A stretch of 64,000 bases of DNA from Persicimonas caeni. Its GTDB lineage: Bacteria > Myxococcota_A > Bradymonadia > Bradymonadales > Bradymonadaceae. Both the position numbers and the translations under genes were made by a program. The stretch spans positions 5,917,074 through 5,981,073 of the forward strand of contig NZ_CP041186.1 in NCBI RefSeq assembly GCF_006517175.1. Reading direction: 5' to 3'. A model generated the notes under the pieces. That model worked only from the letters and a program-made list of their open reading frames with translations. It had not been told where the DNA came from and ran no database searches. Below, one piece after another: positions 52,089 through 61,626 of this stretch (position 1 is its first letter; each line of letters starts with the position of its first letter).

Positions 52089-54212
52089 TCAGTCTTTGCC
52101 GAACAGCTTCGAGATGAAGCCGCCCTTTTTCTTCTTCTTGTCGGCGTTGTCGTTGATGTCGAACACCGGGTCGTTCTTCGGAGGGGGCGGCAGGTCGTCC
52201 CCGCCGAGCAGCTCGTCGAGGATGTCGCCCTGGTCGTCCTTCTTCTCGGTCTCGCGTTTGGCGTCGATGTCCTGCTGCGCCTTGGCGAGGAGCGCCTCGA
52301 GGCTCTCGTCGTCCTCGTCCTCTTCTACCTCCTCGGCAGCCGGAGGCTCGGGGGTCTTGCCGGCGGCGGAGCCGAGGGTGAGGCCGTGATCGTCTTCGGC
52401 GTTGCTGTCGAGGGAGCCCAGGGCGTTCATCAAATCGGCTGAGGGGGCCGAGCTCTCCTCGCCGAGGCTCTGGGGCGCCGTGGGCGCAGGAGCCGGTTCG
52501 GCGGCGGGCTCCTCCTCGTCGAACTCTTCTGAGTCGAGTTCTTCGTCATCGAGTTCGATAGCCTCTTCGTCGAGTTCGAGCTCCTCCTCGTCGAGTTCGA
52601 GTTCTTCGTCGTCGAGTTCGAGTTCGAGCTCTTCGTCGTCGAGTTCGAATTCTTCGTCGTCGAGCTCGATAGCCTCTTCGTCTTCCTCGACTTGCTCGTC
52701 ATCGAGTTCGATGGCTTCGTCGAGATCGAAGGTCTCCTCGACGGGCTCGTCGTCGACAGGCTCCTCGTCGGCTTCGACGGCGGGCTCCTCTTCGAGCTCG
52801 AAGAGCTCATCGCCGAACGTCTCGTCGTCGAACTCGATGGCGTCTTCGTCGACTTGTGGCTCTGCCTCTTCTTCGGCGTCGTCCTCCTCGAACTCCTCGG
52901 CCAGCTCGACGGCACTTTCGTCTTCCTCGTCTTCCTCGCTGACCTCGTCGGCCAGCTCGAACTCTTCGTCGAGGTCGAAGGTCGCCTCGACGGCCTCGTC
53001 GGCATCTTCGGCAACCTCTTCGGCCTCCGATGCCTCGTCGACCGGCATGCCGCCGTCGTTGATGCTGTCGCCGATCAGGCTGTCGTCGGCTTCACCGCCG
53101 CCAAAGAAGTCATCGTCTCCGCCGGCGTCGCCGCCGCCAAAGAAGTCATCATCTCCACCGGCGTCGCCGCCGCCGAAGAAATCACCGCCTCCATCGTCGC
53201 CGCCGCCGAAGAGTCCTCCGCCGGAGTCATCGCCGCCACCGCCGCCGAAGATGCCGTCGAACATCTGGTCGACGTCGTCTTCGTCGCCGCCAAAGTCGAA
53301 GTCGGCAAAGTCGGCCATCTCGTCGTCGGAGACGTCGTCGAAGGCCATGATCTGCAGGCCGGCCTCGGTACGTCCCAACTCTTTGGGGCCGGCAGCCGCC
53401 TCATCGGGCTGCGGCTCCGGCTCAGACTCCTCGGCCGCGGGCTCCTCCGGCTCGCTGAAGACGTCGCTGCCCGATGCGGCGAACGCGGCCTCTTCGGGCT
53501 CGGCTTCCGCGGGGGCCGACTCTTCTTCGTATGCAGGTTCTTCGTCTGCAGCTTCTTGGGGGGCGGCCTCTTGGGCAGGCGCCGGCTCGAAAGGCTCGTC
53601 TTCGGCGCCGTCATCGGCCGGGAGGAACATGCCGGCGAGGGCGTCTTCCTCCTCTTCTTCTTCCGGCTCGTGTGCGTCTGCCGGCGGCTCCAGATCTTCG
53701 TCCTCCACCTCGAATTCGGTGGTGTTCTGGCGCTCCGCATCGCGAGTCTGCGCGTCCGACGCGTTGGGCACCTCCTGCTCGACGTACTCGTCTTCGGGCG
53801 CAGGGTGGGGCCGGGTCTCGGACAACGCGGGTTCGGAAGGCTCGGCCAACTCCTCGGAGTCGGGGGCGAGCGTCTCGCCGGTGAGCTGCTGCTTGCGCGC
53901 GACGATCCGGTCGACGACCTGCTTGGTCTCGCGGTGCAGCCGGTTGAACTTGACCAGCATGCCCACCGGCGAGTTGTCGTCGCTGTCGGCGCCCTGAATC
54001 TGGCGCACGATCCCCTCGCCGAGCATGGCGGTGGTGCCGTCCTTGAGCAGAAACTGGAAACGGATGGTGGTTCCCACCGGCTTGAGCTTGGAGGGCGCCA
54101 TGGGAATGAACATGCCGCCGGTCGACACAAACCGGGAGTAACCGTCGATAAACTCGTCGAGCGTCTCGTAGCGAAGGCGCGCGCGAATCGCTGAGAAATT
54201 CGGGTCAGTCAC
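52089..54212 (-). CDS. PilZ-like protein with very long acidic repeat tail
   Basis: A 707-aa protein. The first 110 residues look like the PilZ-related TIGR02266 domain (ARLRYETLDEFIDGYSRFVS; GGMFIPMAPSKLKPVGTTIR; SPVGMLVKFNRL), a c-di-GMP receptor class common in Myxococcota. The remaining 550 residues are extremely acidic and repetitive: a Gly/Asp/Phe block with repeats such as GGGDAGGDDDFF (about 300-380) and a Glu/Leu/Asp block (about 480-590). The end is basic and amphipathic, KKKKKGGFISKLFGKD, suited to membrane or acidic-partner contact. The GTG start at 54212 has GAGGAA upstream. It follows the pilT and outer-membrane protein genes on the same strand, which suggests a role in pilus or motility control (inference). 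Confidence 0.78.
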   Translation of the reverse strand: MTDPNFSAIRARLRYETLDEFIDGYSRFVSTGGMFIPMAPSKLKPVGTTIRFQFLLKDGTTAMLGEGIVRQIQGADSDDNSPVGMLVKFNRLHRETKQVVDRIVARKQQLTGETLAPDSEELAEPSEPALSETRPHPAPEDEYVEQEVPNASDAQTRDAERQNTTEFEVEDEDLEPPADAHEPEEEEEEDALAGMFLPADDGAEDEPFEPAPAQEAAPQEAADEEPAYEEESAPAEAEPEEAAFAASGSDVFSEPEEPAAEESEPEPQPDEAAAGPKELGRTEAGLQIMAFDDVSDDEMADFADFDFGGDEDDVDQMFDGIFGGGGGDDSGGGLFGGGDDGGGDFFGGGDAGGDDDFFGGGDAGGDDDFFGGGEADDSLIGDSINDGGMPVDEASEAEEVAEDADEAVEATFDLDEEFELADEVSEEDEEDESAVELAEEFEEDDAEEEAEPQVDEDAIEFDDETFGDELFELEEEPAVEADEEPVDDEPVEETFDLDEAIELDDEQVEEDEEAIELDDEEFELDDEELELELDDEELELDEEELELDEEAIELDDEELDSEEFDEEEPAAEPAPAPTAPQSLGEESSAPSADLMNALGSLDSNAEDDHGLTLGSAAGKTPEPPAAEEVEEDEDDESLEALLAKAQQDIDAKRETEKKDDQGDILDELLGGDDLPPPPKNDPVFDINDNADKKKKKGGFISKLFGKD

Positions 54213-54304
54213 AGAAGAGTTCCTCGAATTTCGAATCTATAATTCGTGTGGAAGTACAATGCTTTAGGTGCTGAGTGCGCGCCGCCACCTCGGGGCGCGT
54301 TCTC

Positions 54305-55636
54305 TCAGTACTGGTAGAATAGGCCACCGGTGAACCCCTGTACAAGCTCGAACGCGTTGGCGTCGACAAAGTCTGCTTCGCCGGTGCCCGTAAACACCGT
54401 GCGCTGCAGGCCGAACTTGTAGCCAAACGCAAATGCGATGTCCTCGGTGGCCTGGAACAGGCCCCCGATGTCGCCGCCGAAGCCATAGGTATGAGAGGTC
54501 TCGCCAAACAGGGTGGCGCCGGTGCCGTACACGCCGAAGGGCATGATCTTGGCCCCGGCGCGGATCATGAACTTATCGGAGAATGCCGGTCGCGTCACGC
54601 GGGAGCTGAGCACCAGCGAGGTGTGGCTGACCGACGGGAGCGCGGGGTTCTCGGCGACGGCGAAGCTGTTGTAGCGCACGCCGATGCCCAGGTTGAGCTT
54701 GGCTTCGTTCGAGTCTTTGAGCGCCAGCGCGTCGCCGAGCTGGTAGAGCACGCCGCCCTCGACGTCGATGTGGGTGATGGGCGCGGCCGACTGGCCGCCC
54801 TGATCGTCGGGCACCTGGGCGGAGTCGAAGCCGTGGGTGTACTCGCCGTAAAAGCCCACCGAAGCCATGTCCGGGTTGGACTTGCCCAGCGGGAAGGCCT
54901 CGAGCTCGAGGCTGAAGCCGGGGTAGAACGCGGAGGTGTACGACAGGACCGCCTCGTTGAAGCCGGCCACGTGCAGGTCGCGTCGAAGCCCGTTGCCCTT
55001 CACACCCACGAGCAGCCAATCCTTGCTGAACTTCTCTTTGGCGGCCGCTTTGCTCTGGGCCGCCTGCTTTTTGACCGCGTTGGGGTCGTCCGACGGCTCT
55101 TCGTCGAGCTGGGCGACCTGCGCCGTCTGCTGCTGTTGCTGCTGCGCCTGCATGCTCTCCTGGGCCTTCTTGGCCAGGAAGTCCTCGAACTCACGTTGGA
55201 CCATGCGCGCCCCGGCGGCCGACAACCCGTTCGGGGTGCGGTCGATAGGGAAGGTGTGCACGTGGCTGCCGGTCTCGGGGCCGACCACGCGCCCTTCGTA
55301 GGCGGTGTCCGACTTGGCCGTCAGGTACAGGATGTAGTCGATCTCGGCGCCCTTCATCAGCCACTTGATGTCGTCGGGGCGCTTCATGATCCCTTTGGCC
55401 TGGAAGCCGCGGCCTTGGATCTGCTTGAGGAACCAGTCTTGGCGCTCGATCTTGACGTTATCGAGCGCCTTGATGCCGTTGGCCAGCATCTCCGAGCCGC
55501 CGCCGGGCACGTCGAGCACCACGACCTTGACGGTCCCCGTCTGCGCCGTTGCCGGGCGAGGGACGAGGCCGATGAGTCCCAGGCACATCACGGCCAGGGC
55601 GACAAGCAAGCTATAGCGAGAGTAGGTTTGTTTCAT
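54305..55636 (-). CDS. Outer-membrane beta-barrel-like protein
   Basis: A 443-aa exported protein: signal peptide ending RPATAQ; an N-terminal soluble domain (about 33-155) with VKVVVLDVPGGGSEMLANG and YILYLTAKSDTAYEGRVVG; a Gln/Ala-rich linker (QQQQQQ near 165); and, from about 205, alternating hydrophobic strands ending in GLFYQY, an aromatic terminus typical of outer-membrane barrels recognised by BamA. No specific family is recognised. It begins 19 bp after pilT on the same strand and ends 92 bp before the PilZ-like gene, so the three probably act together at the envelope. Confidence 0.8.
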   Translation of the reverse strand: MKQTYSRYSLLVALAVMCLGLIGLVPRPATAQTGTVKVVVLDVPGGGSEMLANGIKALDNVKIERQDWFLKQIQGRGFQAKGIMKRPDDIKWLMKGAEIDYILYLTAKSDTAYEGRVVGPETGSHVHTFPIDRTPNGLSAAGARMVQREFEDFLAKKAQESMQAQQQQQQTAQVAQLDEEPSDDPNAVKKQAAQSKAAAKEKFSKDWLLVGVKGNGLRRDLHVAGFNEAVLSYTSAFYPGFSLELEAFPLGKSNPDMASVGFYGEYTHGFDSAQVPDDQGGQSAAPITHIDVEGGVLYQLGDALALKDSNEAKLNLGIGVRYNSFAVAENPALPSVSHTSLVLSSRVTRPAFSDKFMIRAGAKIMPFGVYGTGATLFGETSHTYGFGGDIGGLFQATEDIAFAFGYKFGLQRTVFTGTGEADFVDANAFELVQGFTGGLFYQY

Positions 55637-55655
55637 CGTCAGCTACTACTGGGGG

Positions 55656-56849
55656 TTAAAAACGTTCGATGTCGAACTCATCAAGGTCGAAGTCGTCGCC
55701 GCCGCCGCCGCCCGTCGAGCCGCCCGAGGGGCCCTCGAAGTTGGCCCAACCGGCGTCGTCGCTCGTCGAGCCGACGCCGCTGACGCGCAGGGCGAAGTCG
55801 TCGGGGTTGGTCGACTGGGCCAGCGCCTCCTCGTAGGTGATGAGGCCGTTTTGCAACAGCTTCATCAGCGACTGGTCGAAGGTCTGCATGCCGTAGTTGT
55901 CGACGCCCTTGCTGATCATCTCGGTGATGGCGCGCGCGGTGGCGTGCTCGAGGATCATCTCCTGGATGCGCGCCGTGGCGATCATGATCTCGACGGCGGG
56001 CACGCGGCCCTTGCCGTCGGCGCGCGGGATGAGGCGCTGGGCGATGACGCCCTTGAAGAGGTTGGCGAACTGGTAGCGCGCCTGGTCGCGTTGGTGCGGC
56101 GGGAAGGCGGTGACCACGCGGCTGACCGCCTCGGCGGCGTCGATGGTGTGCAGGGTGCCCAACACCAGGTGGCCGGTCTCGGCGGCGGTCAGCGCGATCT
56201 CGATAGTCTCCACGTCGCGCATCTCGCCGACCATGATGACGTCGGGATCTTGGCGCAGCGCCGCGCGCACGGCGCGGTTGAAGTTACTGGTGTCGTTGCC
56301 GACCTCGCGCTGGTTGATGATGCTCTTCTTGTCGCGGATCAGATACTCGATCGGATCCTCGATGGTGATGATGTGGTCGGTGCGCGTGCGGTTGATGTAG
56401 TCGACGATACTGGCCAGCGTGGTCGACTTACCGCTGCCGGTCGCGCCGGTCACCAAGATCAGCCCGCGGCGCTCCTCAGCGATGGTCTTGACCACCTCGG
56501 GGAGCATCAGCTCGTCGGGGGTGAGCACCTTGAAAGGGATGACGCGAAAGACCAGGCCAATGGAGCCGCGCTGCTGGAAGACGTTGACACGAAAACGCCC
56601 CACGCCGGGCACGCCGTGGGACATGTCGAGGTCGAGCGTCTTTTCGAACTCCTCTTTTTGATGCTGCGTCATGATATTCGCAGCCATCTTGCCGATGTCT
56701 TCGGGGCTCAGGCGTTTGGCGTCACGTAGCGGCACCAGCGCGCCATCGACGCGAAAAATCGGGGGGAGGCCCGCCTTGATGTGGATGTCGCTGGCGTTTC
56801 CCTTCACGGCGATCTGCAGGATTTTGTTCAGATCGTATTCTTGAGGCAT
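55656..56849 (-). CDS. pilT: Type IV pilus retraction ATPase
   Basis: A 397-aa hexameric ATPase that powers pilus retraction in twitching motility. The N-terminal PAS-like domain begins YDLNKILQIAVKGNASDIHI. The core has Walker A GATGSGKST (135-143), the Asp box ITIEDPIEYLIRDKKSIINQ, Walker B DVIMVGEMRDVETIEIAL, and His-box LVLGTLHTIDAAEAV. The C-terminus has the PilT-type AITEMISKGVDNYGMQTFDQ, then a Gly/Ser/Asp-rich tail of about 45 residues beyond the usual end. The ATG at 56849 has GAGGG upstream; 15 codons of open frame before it are not conserved. It is the first gene of the pilT-barrel-PilZ unit. Confidence 0.93.
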   Translation of the reverse strand: MPQEYDLNKILQIAVKGNASDIHIKAGLPPIFRVDGALVPLRDAKRLSPEDIGKMAANIMTQHQKEEFEKTLDLDMSHGVPGVGRFRVNVFQQRGSIGLVFRVIPFKVLTPDELMLPEVVKTIAEERRGLILVTGATGSGKSTTLASIVDYINRTRTDHIITIEDPIEYLIRDKKSIINQREVGNDTSNFNRAVRAALRQDPDVIMVGEMRDVETIEIALTAAETGHLVLGTLHTIDAAEAVSRVVTAFPPHQRDQARYQFANLFKGVIAQRLIPRADGKGRVPAVEIMIATARIQEMILEHATARAITEMISKGVDNYGMQTFDQSLMKLLQNGLITYEEALAQSTNPDDFALRVSGVGSTSDDAGWANFEGPSGGSTGGGGGDDFDLDEFDIERF

Positions 56850-57169
56850 GGTCCCTCTCGAGCGTGTCGCCTGAGCCGACAGCCTTGCGGGCAAAACACG
56901 TAGGTGGCGATGACTTGCCGCTGCGTGACCCTCCGCAATGCTCCAATGCGGCGCAATTGTTGTGAGAACCGTTGTATAACACCGGCGAGATTACCACCTC
57001 GCAACCACGTTGTCACGGAATCTCATGAGGGTGTTGAGGCCTCGCGCGCGCAGCCGGACCGAGGCTGCGAAACGTCTCACAGATGTTACTTTGTGGCGCG
57101 GCGGTTGGCCTTGTAGGTTTTGGGTAACGTAGTCGTAGGATTCAGCCGTTGTTCGCTCCCGGAGTTCAT

Positions 57170-58036
57170 ATGCACAGCCGTTATCCCTCACTGCCTTCCA
57201 CCAAGCTCGTCGTCACCGCGCTGCTCGTCAGCGGCCTGTTGTTCACAGGGTGTGACAAGGGCTCCGATGCCGAGCCCGCTGAAGAGACGCCCGCAGGCGC
57301 CGAGAAAGCCGAGGCTGAAAAGCCTGAAGCTCCGAAAGTCGACCTTCCCGAAACACGTGAGCTCAACCCCTACGAGATGGACGCGTCCGAGCCTGTGACG
57401 GCCAAAAACCTCCACGACGAAGTCGCCGCGTGGAAGGAGGCGTGGAAGGGCAAAGAGGTGTCGATCATTGTGTGGACCCGCAACGGGTTATCGCCCAAGA
57501 ACCCGATGAAGTTCAGCACCAGAGAGAAGCCGGGCTTGATTCGGTTCCAGGCGACCATGCCCGACGAGGAACGACCCAAGTTGGGGAAGGCAGGGGTGAA
57601 GACGGGCTACGCCGTCCTCAAGGGAAAGGTGAAGCTGCCCAGCCTCGGTCAAAAACTGACCTTCGAGGACGCCGTCGCCGTCGGCCCCTACGAAAAGGAG
57701 GAGGTTCCGACGGGCCAGAAGCTGGACCCCAATGAACTCGACGCCAACACTCCGGTCAATCCGCTGGATGTGGAAGCGGCGATCGATGCTTGGAAAGGTG
57801 TGAAGGTCCATCTCGAGGACCAGGCGGACATCCCCGGCGCAGGCAATATCGTCTCCTTTCCGAAGCCGGGAACGGAGAAGGAGAAATTCGTGGAGGCCAG
57901 GATCGCCGGTGGCGTGCCGAAGGGCCTGCCCGACGAAGCGGTGAAGACGCTCGAGTGCGAGGTCGACGGCATGAAGCAGGGCAGCTTCGACCCGGCGCCC
58001 TACCTCAAGTTGTCGAAGTGTAGCTTCGTCGACTGA
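57170..58036 (+). CDS. Lipoprotein with a duplicated domain
   Basis: A 288-aa lipoprotein: lipobox SGLLFTGC (Cys24), an Ala/Glu/Pro linker, then two similar units of about 100-120 residues. The first begins ELNPYEMDASEPVTAKNLHD and continues AWKGKEVSIIVW; the second begins KLDPNELDANTPVNPLDVEA and continues AWKGVKVHLE. The repeated AW-KG-(K)-V pattern after a helix suggests a small beta domain of the OB or SH3 type, unproven. The ATG at 57170 has GGAG five bases upstream; the frame before it is short. It is divergent from pilT and stands alone. Confidence 0.78.
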   Translation: MHSRYPSLPSTKLVVTALLVSGLLFTGCDKGSDAEPAEETPAGAEKAEAEKPEAPKVDLPETRELNPYEMDASEPVTAKNLHDEVAAWKEAWKGKEVSIIVWTRNGLSPKNPMKFSTREKPGLIRFQATMPDEERPKLGKAGVKTGYAVLKGKVKLPSLGQKLTFEDAVAVGPYEKEEVPTGQKLDPNELDANTPVNPLDVEAAIDAWKGVKVHLEDQADIPGAGNIVSFPKPGTEKEKFVEARIAGGVPKGLPDEAVKTLECEVDGMKQGSFDPAPYLKLSKCSFVD

Positions 58037-58062
58037 ACGGCCCCACGCCCCACAAACACAAA

Positions 58063-58121
58063 AACGGCGGCTCCATCCTGTCTCGAAGACAAAGTCTCGA
58101 GGGCAAGACGGAGCCGCCGTT
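58063..58121. terminator. Long hairpin, probable bidirectional terminator
   Basis: AACGGCGGCTCC (58063-58074) pairs perfectly with GGAGCCGCCGTT (58110-58121); the loop contains a second small stem (TCTCGA). It lies between the lipoprotein gene and the convergent recA gene. T tracts are short. Confidence 0.65.
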
Positions 58122-58203
58122 CGGTTCAAGGCGCTACTTCTGGGTCGTGACTAGAACTTAGTCCGGCGAGCGCACGCCGAAGAGGTAGAGTTGGCCAGGG
58201 GCC

Positions 58204-59241
<1,038 letters not shown>

Positions 59242-59294
59242 TTGGCTCTCTCCTGTAGGAAAACTCGCGTCCTCTCGAACCGCGAGGAATTGTC

Positions 59295-59333
59295 ACTGAA
59301 CACACGTATAGTATTGCCGTTCTGGGGCGTCAA
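59295..59333 (-). promoter_or_regulatory. recA promoter with overlapping LexA-type box
   Basis: On the minus strand: -35 TTGACG (59333-59328), 17-bp spacer, -10 TATACG (59310-59305). CTATACGTGTGTTCAGT (59311-59295) overlaps the -10 and fits, at 16 of 17 positions, the Myxococcus LexA consensus I recall (CTRHAMRYBYGTTCAGS). Repression of recA by LexA is the inference. Confidence 0.68.
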
Positions 59334-59516
59334 GTAGCGAAGATGTATCGCTGCAGGATGTTGATCGTATGGCGACCGACTTCAGCTGCAGCGTGCTACG
59401 GGCCCCTCATATACGGTTATCGGCAGAACGGGTCGATTCGTTGCGTGCTTTTTGGTGAACGTTAGGAAATTCAATTGGTTGCGCTGTTGTGCATTTGTGG
59501 TTGTTGACGTCAAGAT

Positions 59517-59594
59517 CCCGAGGCAAGCCTCGGGGCTGCACGGGCGCCCCTGGACAACGGGGCGAGCTCCGCGGGCAGCAAGCAGCCGCTCCGC
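59517..59594 (-). repeat. Dispersed palindromic element, copy B
   Basis: Read on the minus strand it has GCGGAGCGG, a GCTTGC core, GCGGAGC, GCGCCCGTGCA and the hairpin CCCCGAGGC-TT-GCCTCGGGA, in the same order as copy A at 30088-30151, with about 14 extra bases in the middle. The stem pair A-T of copy A is G-C here. It lies between thpR and recA. Confidence 0.8.
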
Positions 59595-59596
59595 GA

Positions 59597-60175
59597 TCAA
59601 GCTCCGAGCGCGAAGCGGTCGATGACCGTATACGTCGGGCCTTCGGAGCTGAGCTTCGATTCGTATAGGATGACGTCCTTTATGTAGCTCTTGCCGAAAC
59701 TTCGGTCGTCGATTTGATCGGCGAACTCGGTGAAGTCGGGCTTACTGCGCGATTTGACCCGTCCGAGCGTGACGTGCGGGCGAAACTTGCGATCCTCCTT
59801 CTCGAAGCCGAGCTCTTCGAGGTCACGCTCGAGGGCTTGCTGCAGGAGCGAGAGCACCTCGGCGCTCTGTTGGTCGAAGCCCGACCAGATCACGCGCGGC
59901 TTTTTGGGGCTCGGGAAAAAGCCGATGCCCTTGGCCTCGACCTCGAACGGGAAGAGCGGCTTGACCAGCTCGGAGAGCGTCTCGCGGAGCATGGGGACCA
60001 GCGCGTCTTCGGTGTCGCCCAAGAACTTCATCGTCAGGTGGATATTCTCGGGGTTCGTCCAGCGCACCCGCACGTCGTCGTGGTCGGCGAGCAACTCTTG
60101 GAGCTCCTCTTGGAAGACGGCGAGTTGCTCGACGACGGGAATGGCCAGGTCGAGCGCGATAAATAGGCGTCTCAT
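59597..60175 (-). CDS. thpR: RNA 2',3'-cyclic phosphodiesterase (2H family)
   Basis: A 192-aa 2H phosphoesterase that opens 2',3'-cyclic phosphate ends of RNA. The two H-X-T motifs are His46-Leu-Thr48 in NIHLTMKFLGD and His134-Val-Thr136 in RPHVTLGRVKS. The N-terminus MRRLFIALDL and the C-terminal VILYESKLSSEGPTYTVIDR are typical of ThpR (formerly LigT). Length is usual. It starts 24 bp after cinA and precedes recA on the same strand, an order seen in many genomes. A palindromic element follows directly. Confidence 0.94.
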   Translation of the reverse strand: MRRLFIALDLAIPVVEQLAVFQEELQELLADHDDVRVRWTNPENIHLTMKFLGDTEDALVPMLRETLSELVKPLFPFEVEAKGIGFFPSPKKPRVIWSGFDQQSAEVLSLLQQALERDLEELGFEKEDRKFRPHVTLGRVKSRSKPDFTEFADQIDDRSFGKSYIKDVILYESKLSSEGPTYTVIDRFALGA

Positions 60176-60199
60176 AGTTGGTCTCGAGTGATCTCGATA

Positions 60200-61501
60200 T
60201 CAGTCTTCGATGCGAATGCCCATCGGCGCCCAGACCTCGTCGTCCGAAAAGGGCCCGTCGACGCGGTGTTCGTCGAGGCGTCCTTCGAGCTCCCAGAGCA
60301 GCAGGCTCAAGACGGTGTAGACCGACGCGGTCAGCACGCGGTCGCGCCCGCGATTGGAGAAGGCGACGTGTCGATGCCACACGCCGTCGGGCGTGGCCAG
60401 CGCAAAGTGCACGGTGCCCACCGGCTTGTCGGGCGTACCGCCGGTCGGCCCGGCGATGCCGCTGGTGGCGACCGCGTAGGTCGCGCCGGCCGCAGCGCGG
60501 GCGCCGGCGGCCATCTGGCAGACCGTTTGGGGGCTGACCGCGCCGAATGACTCCAGAATCTCGGGCTTCACGCCCAGCATGTCCGTCTTTGCGTCGTTAG
60601 CATAAGTGAGAAACCCGCGTTCGAACCAGCCCGATGAACCCGAAATCTCGGTCAGCTTGGCGGCGACACGCCCGGCGGTGCACGACTCGGCGGTCGTGAC
60701 CGTCGCTTCGTGGTCCAGGAGGGCCTGGCCGAGGCGCTCGGCAAACGTCTCGTCTCCCTGCGCGACGAGCCAGGGCCCGACGCGCTCGAGCACGTGGTCG
60801 CGCATTCTGTCGAGCGATGCTTCGTCTATGGCCTTCAGGTTTACCTCGATGACCGGGTACTCGGCGCGGTAACTGACGCGCGCGCCGACCTCTTTGGCCA
60901 GCTCTTCGATGCCGTCGAGCTTCGACTCGAGCTGACTCTCGCCCAACCCGTAAAACGCCAGACGCTCACGATGGCGCCGCCCCTCGTGCTGCCCAATTTT
61001 CGGAAGGATATAAGTCTCCACGAACCATCGGAATTCCGGCGGCACGCCCGGGAAGAAGAGGGCGCGACAGCCATTCTTTTCGACCGCGAATCCGGCCGCA
61101 GTGCCCACGCGGGTCTGGAGGATGTCTGCGCCCTGCGGGAACATGCATTGGCGCCGGTTATTGGGGGTGAACGGATAACCTCGCTCGGCGAAGCGACGCT
61201 CGAGCGTTTCCAGAATCTGCTCGTCGAGTTCGAGCTCTGCGCCCACCCATTTGGCCGCCGCGTCGCGGGTGATGTCGTCGGCGGTCGGGCCGAGGCCGCC
61301 GCTGACCACGATGAGATCGGAGTCACGCGAGGCTTGCTCGAGGGCGGCGACGATGAGGTCGAGGTCGTCTCCCACGATGCGCACCGACTCCAGGTCGCTG
61401 CCATGCTCGGCGGCTCGGGCGCCCAGCCAGGCGGCATTTTTGTCGGCGATACGCCCGTCGAGCAGTTCGTCGCCGATGCACAATGCGGAGAGTTTGGTCA
61501 T
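60200..61501 (-). CDS. cinA: CinA family protein (competence/damage-inducible; NMN amidohydrolase)
   Basis: A 433-aa two-domain protein. The N-terminal MoCF-like domain (about 1-170; CIGDELLDGRIADKNAAWLG, VVSGGLGPTADDITRDAAAK, FFPGVPPEFRWFVE) is linked to ADP-ribose pyrophosphatase activity in homologues. The C-terminal NMN deamidase domain (about 270-415) has AESCTAGRVAAKLTEISGSS, FERGFLTYANDAKTDMLGV and ATSGIAGPTGGTPDKPVGTV. Together they support pyridine nucleotide recycling. The ATG at 61501 is chosen because the family starts there; the frame extends to 61588 without similarity. It heads the cinA-thpR-recA series and is divergent from the Ser/Thr kinase gene. Confidence 0.93.
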   Translation of the reverse strand: MTKLSALCIGDELLDGRIADKNAAWLGARAAEHGSDLESVRIVGDDLDLIVAALEQASRDSDLIVVSGGLGPTADDITRDAAAKWVGAELELDEQILETLERRFAERGYPFTPNNRRQCMFPQGADILQTRVGTAAGFAVEKNGCRALFFPGVPPEFRWFVETYILPKIGQHEGRRHRERLAFYGLGESQLESKLDGIEELAKEVGARVSYRAEYPVIEVNLKAIDEASLDRMRDHVLERVGPWLVAQGDETFAERLGQALLDHEATVTTAESCTAGRVAAKLTEISGSSGWFERGFLTYANDAKTDMLGVKPEILESFGAVSPQTVCQMAAGARAAAGATYAVATSGIAGPTGGTPDKPVGTVHFALATPDGVWHRHVAFSNRGRDRVLTASVYTVLSLLLWELEGRLDEHRVDGPFSDDEVWAPMGIRIED

Positions 61502-61626
61502 GTCGCGCTCGTTTGGTTGCGTTGCGTTTGCTGGCCGCAACTTAAAGATTTTTCCAAAGCTGGTAAACTCCAGTACGATAGCTTGCACGAAACGACGCGT
61601 AGCGCACTGATTGCTGGGATTGCTTC

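Noticed and set aside
52540-52690. Tandem DNA repeat as a separate noncoding element
   Set aside because: It lies within the PilZ-like gene and is explained by its Glu/Leu/Asp protein repeats.
52402-53997. 531-aa serine-rich frame opposite the acidic PilZ-like gene
   Set aside because: Runs of Ser are the antisense reading of Glu/Asp codons; no independent start or motif.
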